From: Aegilops tauschii subsp. strangulata
Taxonomy: Eukaryota > Streptophyta > Magnoliopsida > Poales > Poaceae
Length of the DNA: 64,000 bases
NCBI RefSeq assembly: GCF_002575655.3
Contig: NC_053037.3
Location: 48,620,242 to 48,684,241 of the forward strand
Direction of reading: 5' to 3'
A program made the translations under genes and the position numbers. The notes below the pieces were generated by a model that was not told the origin of the DNA, made no database searches, and saw nothing but the letters and a program-made list of their open reading frames with translations. Position 1 is the first letter of the stretch; every line of letters starts with the position of its first letter. Shown one piece after another: positions 23,247 to 33,833 of this stretch.

Positions 23247-23311
23247 CACGAGGCCTCCACGAGGGTGGAGGGCGCGCCCTACCCTACTGGGCGCGCCCCC
23301 TGCCTCGTGGG
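23247..23311 (+). promoter_or_regulatory. GC-rich dyad between pol and ORF3, unit 1
   Basis: CCACGAGGGTGGAGGGCGCGCC and GGGCGCGCCCCC...CCTCGTGG form an imperfect inverted repeat. The same block is in the LTR U3 (17088-17125 and equivalents) and in the unrelated-looking solo LTR at about 5555-5612. A TATATAAT sequence follows at about 23379. Units 2 and 3 have it at about 31550-31590 and 40300-40365. A promoter or RNA-structure role is possible but unproven. Confidence 0.45.
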
Positions 23312-23466
23312 CACCTCGTGCGCTCTCCGGACTCCGTTTTCTTGCACGATATGTATTTTGGTCGGTAAAAATTCATTATATAATCTCCCGAAGGGTTTGA
23401 CTCCTGTGTCACACAAATATCCTCTGTTCTTGTTTCGAGCTGTTTTTCTGACAGATCTAGATCATC

Positions 23467-23988
23467 ATGACGTCTCCAAGTGCCCCCAAGGACAAGTTCT
23501 TCGAGAAGGTCATCAATCCCTACCTCGCGGAGGTGCTGCAACACCCTCAAACCATTGAGATGCATGAGGGGTTGCTGCACATCCGCGATGTTGAGGGACC
23601 GAGGAAGACCAGAAGCATGGAGACAAGGCTCGAGGCAATGGAGCAACAAGTTTTCAAGTGCCAGGAGATGGTGGAGCGTGCACTTGATTCCAATCACATG
23701 ATGATCACGGAGTTCACCAACAACCACAAGCTGGATGCCAAGGACATTGGGGAGGCCATCTTCAAGCTCCATGAGAAAATCGAGCACCTCCAAGCCGAAA
23801 TCTATGACCCGCAAAACCAAAACCGTGAGTATGAATATAGATTCAAGAGAATGAGTTTGGCTGCAGATTTGAGGATCCCGGAGACTCGATCATCCTTCTA
23901 TGATGGTGAGCCCATGCCTTGGAAGATGGACGACAAGCCTACTTCATCAACAACCCCATCACCACCACTTCTGAGGAAGGAGCCATAA
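23467..23988 (+). CDS. Downstream ORF3 of Athila unit 1, coiled-coil protein of 173 residues
   Basis: An open frame begins ATGACGTCTCCAAGTGCCCC about 330 bp after the pol stop and is kept full length in all three units. The product starts with SPSAPKDKFFEKVINPYLAEVL, has a charged helical centre (about residues 55-135; heptad-like EARLEAMEQQVFKCQEM and AIFKLHEKIEHLQAEIYD) and ends in a Ser/Thr/Pro-rich tail. No signal peptide or membrane segment is visible, so it does not look like the envelope-like protein found at this position in some Athila elements. Function is unknown; a structural or RNA-binding role is a guess. A 178-codon antisense frame overlaps it. Confidence 0.7.
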   Translation: MTSPSAPKDKFFEKVINPYLAEVLQHPQTIEMHEGLLHIRDVEGPRKTRSMETRLEAMEQQVFKCQEMVERALDSNHMMITEFTNNHKLDAKDIGEAIFKLHEKIEHLQAEIYDPQNQNREYEYRFKRMSLAADLRIPETRSSFYDGEPMPWKMDDKPTSSTTPSPPLLRKEP

Positions 23989-25542
23989 CCACATGGGTAT
24001 GGGCACTCCCCTTGGCAACTGCCAAGCTTGGGGAAGATGCCCCGGTATCGTATCACCACCACATCTCCTTTCTTTACCGTTTTTCTTAGTTCGATCCTAT
24101 TAGTAGTATCTTGATCTAGTAGAATAAAGTTTTGGTATGATCTAGTTTTGAGTTTTGGTTTATGATCCCTCTATGTAATCGAGTCCGTGAGCTATATATA
24201 TAATAAAGATTAGTGTTGAGTCAAGGGCTTGATTGTCTTGCTATGATTTTGAGTGAATAAAAGAAAGAGAAAAGAATAAAAAGAAACAAAGAGATCATAT
24301 TGATTTTATGGAGAGTAATGACTTCACATAGAAAGAGTATGATGATTAAAAGTTGTTGAGAGTTGACAAAAATAGCTTTGGTGATCGTTGCAATTAATAA
24401 GAAGTAATAAAGAAAGAGAGGTTTCACATATAAATATACTATCTTGGACATCTTTTATGATTGTGAGCACTCATTAAAATAGGACATGCTAAAGAGTTGA
24501 TGTTGGACAAGGAAGACAACGTAAAGGGTTATGTTTTCTTATATCTGAGATAAAGTATATTGTCATGGACCATCCAACATGTTGATCTTGCCTTTCCCCC
24601 TCATGCTAGCCAAATTCTTTGCACCAAGTAGAGATACTACTTGTGCTTCCAAAAACCCTTAAACCAGTTTTGCCATGAGAGTCCACCATATCTACCTATG
24701 GATTGAGTAAGATCCTTCAAGTAAGTTGTCATCGGTGCAAGCAATAAAAATTGTTCTCTAAATATGTATGATTGATTGGGGTGGAGGAAATAAGCTTTAT
24801 ACAATCTTGTGATGTGGAAGAAATAAAAGCAACATACTGCATAATAAAGGTTCATATCACAAGTGGCAATATAAAGTGACGTTCTTCCGCATTAAGATTT
24901 TGTGCATCCAACCCTGAAAGCGCATGGCAACCTCTGCTTCCCTCTGCGAAGGGCCTAACTTTTATGTCTATCTTCTACCTTATGCAAGAGTCATGGTGAT
25001 CTTCACCTTTCCTTTTTACATTTTATCCTTTGGCATGCACAGTATGTTGGAACGATCCTGATATATATATCTAATTGGATGTAAGTTAGCATGAGTTATT
25101 ATTGTTGACATTACCCTTGAGGTAAAAGGTTGGGAGGCGAAACTATAAGCCCCTATCTTTCTCTGTGTCCGATTAAAACTCCGTAACCACAAGTATTGCG
25201 TGAGTGTTAGCAATTGTGAAAGACTAAATGATAGTTGAGTATGTGGACTTGCTGAAAAGCTCTGACATAGATTCTTTCTGATGTTATGATAAATTGCAAT
25301 TGCTTCAATGACTAAGATTATAGTTTGTTGGTTCTCAATAAAGTTTCTGATTCATACTTTGCATTGTGAATAGATTATTACTTGAGCATAAGAGATCATA
25401 TGACAATATCCATATATGTTGCTGTTATGAGAATGATCATGATGCCCTCATGTCCGTATTTTATTTTATCGACACCTCTACCTCTAAACATGTGGACATA
25501 TTTATCGTTATCGGCTTCCGCTTGAGGACAAGCGAGGTCTAA
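23989..25542 (+). other. Long 3' noncoding region of Athila unit 1
   Basis: About 1.55 kb of AT-rich DNA with no conserved ORF, yet closely conserved in units 2 and 3. It contains a purine-rich GCCAAGCTTGGGG stretch at about 24022, much like the true polypurine tract, and a run of small repeats of TATATATAATAAAG type. Small frames here are broken differently in each unit. Confidence 0.6.
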
Positions 25543-25554
25543 GCTTGGGGGAGT
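25543..25554 (+). other. Polypurine tract, Athila unit 1
   Basis: AGCTTGGGGGAGT-type purine run lies directly before LTR 2. The same string precedes LTR 3 (33822-33833) and LTR 4 (42598-42609). Confidence 0.75.
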
Positions 25555-27069
25555 TGATACGTCCATTTTCCATCATGCTCTTATATCGATATTTATTGCA
25601 TTATTGGCTGTTATTACACATTATGTCACAATACTCATGCCTATTCTCTCTTATTTTGCAAGGTTTACATAAGGAGGGAGAATGCCGGCAGCTGGAATTC
25701 TGGGCTGGAAAAGGAGCAAATATTACAGACCTATTCTGCACAACTCCAAAAGTCCTGAAACTCCACGAAAGTTATTTTTGGAAATAATAAAAAATATTGA
25801 GCGGAAGAAATACCAGAGGGGGCCCACACCCTGGCCACGAGGGTGGGGGGCGCGCCCTACCCCCCTGGGTGCGCCCCCTGCCTCGTGGGCCCCCTGTTGG
25901 CCCTCCGATGCCCATCTTCTGCTATATGAAGTCTTTCGTACGAAGAAAAAGAAAATCATAAGCAAGCTTTCGGGACAAGACTCCGCCGCCACGAGGCGGA
26001 ACCAATCTAGGGCTCCCGCAGAGCTGTTCTGCTGGGGACACTTCCCTCCGGGAGGGGGAAATCATCGCCATCTTCATCACCAATGCTCCTCCCATCGGGA
26101 GAGGGCAATCTCCATCAACATCTTCACCAGCACCATCTCCTCTCAAACCCTAGTTCATCTCTTGTATCCAATTCTTGTCTCTTAGTCTGGGATTGGTACA
26201 TGTAGGTTGCTAGTAGTGTTGATTACTCCTTGTAGTTGATGCTAGTTGGTTTATTTGGTGGAAGATCATATGTTCAGAGCCTATATGCATATTAATACTC
26301 CTCTGATTATGAACATGAATATGCTTTGTGAGTAGTTACATCTGTTCCTGAGGACATGGGAGAAGTCTTGCTATTAGTAGTCATGTGAATTTGGTATTCA
26401 TTCGATATTTTGATGAGATGTATGTTGTCTCTCCTCTAGTGGTGTTATGTCAACGTCGACTACATGACACTTCACCATTAGTTGGGCCTAGAGGAAGGCA
26501 TTGGGAAGTAATAAGTAGATGATGGGTTGCTGGAGTGACAGAAGCTTAAACCCTAGTTTATGCGTTGCTTCGTAAGGGGCTGATTTGGATCCACATGTTT
26601 CATGCTATGGTTAGGTATACCTTACTACTTCTTTTGTAGTTGTGGATGCTTGCAATAGGGGTTAATCATAAGTGGGATGCTTGTTCAAGTAAGGACAGCA
26701 CCCAAGCACCGGTCCACCCACATATCAAATTATCAAAGTACCGAACGCGAATCATATGAACATGATGAAAACTAGCTTGACGATAATTCCCATGTCTCCT
26801 CGGGAGCGCTTTTCTCTATATAAGAGTTTGTCCAGGCTTGTCTTTTCTACAAAAAGGATTTGGTCACCTTGCTGCACCTTATTTACTTTTGTTACTTGTT
26901 GTTCGTTACAAATTATCCTATCACAAAACTATCTGTTACCTATAATTTCAGTGCTTGCAGAGAATACCTTGCTGAAAACCGCTTATCATTTCCTTCTGCT
27001 CCTCGTTGGGTTCGACACTCTTACTTATCGAAAGGACTACGATAGATCCCCTATACTTGTGGGTCATCA
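25555..27069 (+). mobile_element. Athila array LTR 2
   Basis: TGATACGTCCATTTT to GGGTCATCA, 1515 bp. It serves as the right LTR of unit 1 and the left LTR of unit 2. One copy of the 19-bp GC unit is present at about 25855-25875. Confidence 0.92.
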
Positions 27070-27080
27070 AGACTCTTTTC

Positions 27081-27098
27081 TGGCGCCGTTGCAGGGGA
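27081..27098 (+). other. Primer binding site, unit 2
   Basis: It has the same tRNA-Asp match as unit 1, with the same single mismatch. Confidence 0.85.
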
Positions 27099-27175
27099 GT
27101 GAAGCGCCTTTGGTAGGTGGAATTTGGTAAGGAAAAATTTATATAGTGTGCTGAAATTTACTGTCACTTGTTACT

Positions 27176-30100
27176 ATGGAAAGTAATCCTTTGAGGGGCT
27201 TGTTCGGGGTATCTTCACCCCGACCAGTAGAGCAAAGAGTAGCTCCTCAACCTACTGAACCTACTGAAAATGAAAATGTCTACTTTGAAATTCCTTCGGG
27301 TATGCTAGGAAAACTGCTGGCTAATCCTTTTGCAGGAGACGGAACAATGCATCCTGATGAGCACCTAATATATGTGGATGAAGTTTGTGGATTATTTAAG
27401 CTTGCAGATATACCTGATGATGTTATTAAGAAGAAGGTCTTCCCTTTATCTTTGAAGGGAGATGCATTGACATGGTATAGGCTATGTGATGATATGGGAT
27501 CATGGAACTACAAACGATTGAAATTGGAATTTCATCAGAAGTTTTATCCTATGCATCTTGTTCATCGTGATCGCAATTATATATATAATTTTTGGCCTCG
27601 CGAAGGAAAAAGCATCGCTCATGCTTGGGGGAGGATTAAATCAATGTTATATTCATGCCCCAATTATGAGCTCCCAAGAGAAATAATTATTCTAAAAATT
27701 TATGCTCGGCTTTCTGATAACAATCGCACCATGCTGAGCAAGTTAAAGTTGAACCTAATATTGCTATTGTTAAAGATCTCTTGGCTAATAATATTGATGG
27801 GCATGTTATTCATTTCTGCGATGGAACTGCTAGAATTGCTAAACCTTGTGCTAAAGATAAACATAGACCTATGGTAGGCATGCCTGTTATTTCTATTAAA
27901 ATAGGAGATCATTGTTATCATGGCTTATGTGATATGGGTGCTAGTGCTAGTGCAATACCTATTGACTTATACAAAGAAATTATGCATGATATTGCACCTA
28001 CTGAGTTGGAAGATATTGATGTCACAATTAAACTTGCCAATAGGGATACTATTTCACCCATGGGAATTGTTAAAGATGTTGAAGTCTTGTGTGGGAAAAC
28101 TAAATATCCTGCTGATTTTCTTGTTCTTGGTTCCCCACAAGATAGCTTTTGTCCCATTATATTTGGTAGACCCTTCTTGAACACTGTTAATGCTGAGATA
28201 GACTGCGAAAAGGATGTTGTTACTATTGGTTTGGGTGATATGTCTCGTGAGTTTAATTTCTCTAAATTTTGTAGACAACACCGTGAAGAGGAATTGCCTA
28301 GTAAGGATGAAATTATTGGCCTTGCTTCTATTGCCGTACCTCCTAATGATCCTTTGGAACAATATTTGCTAGACCATGAAAATGATATGTTTATGAATGA
28401 AAGAAGGGAAATAGATGAAGTATTCTTTAAACAGGAACCTATCCTGAAGCACAATTTGCCTGTTGAAATCCTAGGGGATCGTCCTCCACCCAAGGGTGAT
28501 CCCGTGTTTGAGCTTAAACCGTTACCTGATACTCTTAAATATGCTTATCTTGATGAGAAAAAGATATATCCTGTTATTACTAGTGCCAACCTTTCAGAGC
28601 ATGAAGAAGAGAGATTATTGAAAACTCTGAAGAAGCACCGTGCTGCTATTGGTTATACTCTTGATGATCTCAAGGGCATTAGTCCCACTCTATGTCAACA
28701 CAAAATAAATTTGGAGAAAGATGCCAAACCAGTTCGTGATCACCAACGACGGCTGAATCCTAAGATGAAAGAAGTGGTAAGAAAGGAAATACTACAGCTC
28801 CTTGAGGAACGTATAATTTATCCCGTTGCTGATAGTCAGTGGGTAAGTCCTGTCCATTGTGTTCCTAAGAAAGGAGGTATTACTGTCGTTCCTAATGATA
28901 AAGATGAATTGATCCCGCAAAGAATTATTACAGGTTATAGGATGGTAATTGATTTCCGCAAATTGAATAAAGCTACTAAAAAGGATCATTACCCCTTACC
29001 TTTTATCTATCAAATGCTAGAAAGATTATCCAAACATACACATTTTTGCTTTCTAGATGGTTATTCTGGTTTCTCTCAAATACCTGTGTCAGCTGATGAT
29101 CAATCTAAGACCACTTTCACTTGTCCTTTGGGTACTTTTGCTTATAGACGTATGCCTTTTGGTTTATGTAATGCACCTGCTACCTTTCAAAGATGCATGA
29201 TGGCTATATTCTCTGACTTTTGTGAAAAGATTTGTGAGGTTTTCTTGGACGATTTCTCCGTCTATGGATCCTCTTTTGATGATTGCTTGAGCAATCTTGA
29301 TCGAGTTTTGCAGAGATGTGAAGAAACTAACCTTGTCTTGAATTGGGAGAAGTTCCACTTTATGGTTAATGAAGGTATTGTCTTGGGGCATAAAATTTCT
29401 GAAAGAGGTATTGAAGTTGATAGAGCCCAGGTCGATGCTATTGAAAAGATGCCATGTCCCAAGGACATCAAAGTTATAAGAAGTTTCCTTGGTCTTGCCG
29501 GCTTTTATAAGAGGTTCATTAAGGACTTCTCCAAAATTTCTCGACCTCTGACTAATTTGCTACAAAAAGATATACCATTTGTCTTTGATGATGATTGTGA
29601 AGAAGCATTTGAAATACTTAAGAAAGCATTGATCTTTGCACCTATTGTTCAGCCACCTGATTGGAATTTACCTTTTGAAATCATGTGTGATGCTAGTGAT
29701 TATGCTATAGGTGCTGTTCTAGGGCAAAGAGTTGATAAGAAATTAAATGTTATTCAATACGCTAGTAAAACTCTAGACAATGCTCAGAGAAATTATGCTA
29801 CTACTGAAAAGGAATTCTTAGCAGTTGTATTTGCTTGTGATAAGTTCAGACCTTATATTGTTGATTCTAAAGTAACTATTCACACGGATCATGCTGCTAT
29901 TAAATATCTTCTGGAAAAGAAAGATGCTAAGCCTAGACTTATTAGATGGGTTCTCCTGCTACAATAATTTGATTTACATATTGTTGATAGAAAGGGAGCT
30001 GAGAACCCCGTAGCAGACAACTTGTCTAGGTTAGAAAATGTTCTTGATGACCCACTACCTATTGATGATAGCTTTCCTGATGAACAATTAAATGTCATAA

Positions 30101-31305
30101 ATGCCTCTCGTACTACTCCATGGTATGCTGATTATGCTAATTACATCGTTGCTAAATTCATACCACCTAGTTTCACATACCAACAAAAGAAAAAGTTTTT
30201 CTATGATTTAAGACATTACTTCTGGGATGACCCACATCTTTATAAAGAAGGAGTAGATGGTGTTATTAGAGGTTGTGTACCTGAGCATGAACAGGAATAG
30301 ATCCTACGCAAGTGTCACTCCGAGGCTTATGGAGGACAGCACGCTGGAGGTAGAACTGCACATAAGGTATTGCAATCCGGTTTTTATTGGCCTACTCTCT
30401 TCAAGGATGCCCGTAAGTTTGTATTATCTTGTGATGAATGTCAAAGAATTGGTAATATTAGTAGACGTCAAGAAATGCCTATGAATTATTTACTTGTAAT
30501 TGAACCATTTGATGTTTGGGGCTTTGATTATATGGGACCTTTTCCTACCTCTAATCGATACACACATATGTTAGTTGCTGTTGATTACGTTACTAAGTGG
30601 GTAGAAGCTATTGCCACTAGTAGTGCTGATCATAAAACCTCTATTAAGATTCTTAAAGAAGTTATTTTTCCAAGGTTTGGAGTCCCTAGATATTTAATGA
30701 CTGATGGTGGTTCACATTTTATTCATGCTGCTTTCCCTAAATTGCTTGCTAAATATGATGTTAATCATAGAATTGCATCTCCTTATCACCCACAGTCTAG
30801 TGGTCAAGTAGAATTGAGTAATAGAGAACTCAAATTAATTTTGCAAAAGACTGTTAATAGATCTAGAAAGAATTGGTCCAAGAAACTGGATGAGGCATTA
30901 TGGGCTTATGGAACTGCATATAAAAATCCTATGGGTATGTCTCCGTATAAAATGGTTTATGGAAAAGCATGTCACTTACCTCTCGAACTAGAGCATAAGG
31001 CTTACTGGTCTATTAAAGAGCTCAACTATGATTTCAAACATGCCGGTGAGAAGAGGTTATTTGACATTAGCTCACTTGATGAATGGAGAACCAAAGCCTA
31101 TGAGAATGCCAAATTGTTTAAACAAAAGGTTAAAAGATGGCATGACAAAAGGATACAAAAGCGTGAGTTTAATGTAGGAGATTATGTATTGCTATACAAC
31201 TCTCGTTTACGATTTTTAGCAGGAAAACTTCTCTCTAAATGGGAAGGCCCTTACGTTATCGAGGAGGTCTATCGTTCCGGTGCCATAAAAATCCGAAGGT
31301 GGTGA
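27176..31305 (+). pseudogene. Athila gag-pol, unit 2: internal gag deletion and two stops
   Basis: The start is intact (ATG GAA at 27176). After 27735 the sequence jumps over 457 bp that unit 1 has at 18960-19416. The join sits on a two-base CT microhomology and throws gag out of frame; the pol frame resumes from 27781. An in-frame TAA ends it at 29965-29967 (RNase H/IN linker) and a TAG at 30298-30300 precedes the zinc region. Integrase is open at 30370-31305. The C-terminus is shortened by a 22-bp deletion (after KIR) that unit 3 shares. The RT active site reads FLDD as in unit 1. This unit cannot make a complete polyprotein. Confidence 0.92.
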
Positions 31306-31744
31306 ACGGTTAAAGAATTAAACATTGTATCTTAGGTAATCCTATAAATGTGGAAACCAATGTTCTTGAAACCATAACCCCGGAGGAATACATAAGGGAC
31401 ACTTTCTGGAATGTTTCAGACTCCGAAAAGGAATAGGTATGTGGTACGGTAAGTAAACCGACTCCAAAACAGTTCTAATGGCAATTTTTCTCCGTTTTGG
31501 AATATTTAGAAAAATAGAAAAATAAGAGGCAGTCCGGGAAGGACACGAGGCCTCCACGAGGGTGGAGGGCGCGCCCCCTGCCTCGTGGGCACCTCATGCG
31601 CTCTCCGGACTCCGTTTTCTTGCACGATATGTATTTTGGTCGGTAAAAATTCATTATATAATCTCCTGAAGGGTTTGACTCCTGTATCACGCAAATATCC
31701 TCTGTTCTTGTTTCGAGCTGTTTTTCTGACAGATCTAGATCATC

Positions 31745-32266
31745 ATGATGTCTCCAAGTGCCCCCAAGGACAAGTTCTTCGAGAAGGTCATCAATCCCTA
31801 CCTCGCGGAGGTGCTGCAATACCCTAAAACCATTGAGATGCATGAGGGGGTGCTGCACATCCGCGATGTTGAGGGACCGAGGAAGACCGGAAGCGTGGAG
31901 ACAAGGCTCGAGGCAATGGAGCAACAAGTTTTCAAGTGCCAGGAGATGGTGGAGTGTGGACTTGATTCCAATCACATGATGATCGCGGAGTTCACCAACA
32001 ACCACAAGCTGGATGCCAAGGACATTGGGGAGGCCATCTTCAAGCTCCACGAGAAAATCGAGCACCTCCAAGCCCAAATCTATGACCTGCAAAACCAAAA
32101 CCGTGAGTATGAATATATATTCAAGAGAATGAGTTTGGCTGCAGATTTGAGGATCCCGGAGACTCGATCATCCTTCTATGATGGTGAGCCCATGCCTTGG
32201 AAGATGGACGACAAGCCTACTTCATCAACAACCCCATCACCACCACTTCTGAGGAAGGAGACATAA
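31745..32266 (+). CDS. ORF3 of Athila unit 2, 173 residues
   Basis: Full-length counterpart of the ORF at 23467, starting MMSPSAPKDKFF. It differs from unit 1 at roughly 15 residues and from unit 3 at fewer, and has no stop or frameshift although gag-pol of the same unit is broken. The coiled-coil centre and the Pro/Ser tail are kept. The antisense frame over it is longer here (207 codons, 32098-31475). Confidence 0.65.
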   Translation: MMSPSAPKDKFFEKVINPYLAEVLQYPKTIEMHEGVLHIRDVEGPRKTGSVETRLEAMEQQVFKCQEMVECGLDSNHMMIAEFTNNHKLDAKDIGEAIFKLHEKIEHLQAQIYDLQNQNREYEYIFKRMSLAADLRIPETRSSFYDGEPMPWKMDDKPTSSTTPSPPLLRKET

Positions 32267-33821
32267 CCACAAGGGTATGGGCACTCTCCTTGGCAACTGC
32301 CAAGCTTGGGGGAGATGCCCCGGTATCGTATCACCACCACATCTCCTTTCTTTACCGTTTTTCTTAGTTCGATCCTATTAGTAGTATCTTGATCTAGTAG
32401 AATAAAGTTTTGGTTTGATCTAGTTTTGAGTTTTGCTTTATGATCCCTCTATGTAATCGAGTCCGTGAGCTATATATATAATAAAGATTAGTGTTGAGTC
32501 AAGGGCTTGATTGTCTTGCTATGATTTTGAGTGAATAAAAGAAAGAGAAAGGAATAAAAGAAACAAAGAGATCATATTGATTTTATGGAGAGTAATGACT
32601 TCACATAGAAAGAGTATGATGATTAAAAGTTGTTGAGAGTTGACAAACAAAGCTTTGGTCATCGTTGCAGTTAATAAGAAGTAATAAAGAAAGAGAGGTT
32701 TCACATATAAATATACTATCTTGGACATCTTTTATGATTGTGAGCACTCATTAAAATATGACATGCTAAAGAGTTGATGTTGGACAAGGAAGACAACGTA
32801 ATGGGTTATGTTTTCTTATATCTGAGATAAAGTATATTGTCATGGACCATCAAACATGTTGAGCTTGCCTTTCCCCCTCATGCTAGCCAAATTCTTTGCA
32901 CCAAGTAGAGATACTACTTGTGCTTCCAAAAACCCTTAAACCAGTTTTGCCATGAGAGTCCACCATATCTACCTATGGATTGAGTATGATCCTTCAAGTA
33001 AGTTCTCATCGGTGCAAATAATAAAAATTGTTCTCTAAATATGTATGATTGATTGGTGTGGAGGAAATAAGCTTTATACGATCTTGTGATGTGGAAGAAA
33101 TAAAAGCGACGGACTGCATAATAAAGGTTCATATCACAAGTGGCAATATAAAGTGACGTTCTTCCGCATTAAGATTTTGTGCATCCAACCCTGAAAGCGC
33201 ATGGCAACCTCTGCTTCCCTCTGCGAAGGGCGTATCTTTTATGTTTATCTTCTACCTTATGCAAGAGTCATGGTGATCTTCACCTTTCCTTTTTACATTT
33301 TATCCTTTGGCAAGCACAGTATGTTGGAAAGATCCTGATATATATATATCTAATTGGATGTAAGTTAGCATGAGTTATTATTGTTGACATTACCCTTGAG
33401 GTAAAAGGTTGGGAGGCAAAACTATAAGCCCCTATATTTCTCTGTGTCCGATTAAAACTCCGTAACCACAAGTATTGCGTGAGTGTTAGCAATTGTGAAA
33501 GACTAAATGATAGTTGAGTATGTGGACTTGCTGAAAAGCTCTGACATAGACTCTTTCTGATGTTATGATAAATTGCAATTGCTTCAATGACTGAGATTAT
33601 AGTTTGTTGGTTCTCAATAAAGTTTCTGATTCATACTTTGCATTGTGAATAGATTATTACTTGAGCATAAGAGATCATATGACAATATCCATATATGTTG
33701 CTATTATGAGAATGATCATGATGCCCTCATGTCCGTATTTTATTTTATCGACACCTCTACCTCTAAACATGTGGACATATTTATCGTTATCGGCACCCGC
33801 TTGAGGACAAGCGAGGTCTAA
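32267..33821 (+). other. Long 3' noncoding region of Athila unit 2
   Basis: Counterpart of 23989-25542, nearly collinear, ending in the same polypurine tract at 33822-33833. No gene. Confidence 0.6.
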
Positions 33822-33833
33822 GCTTGGGGGAGT

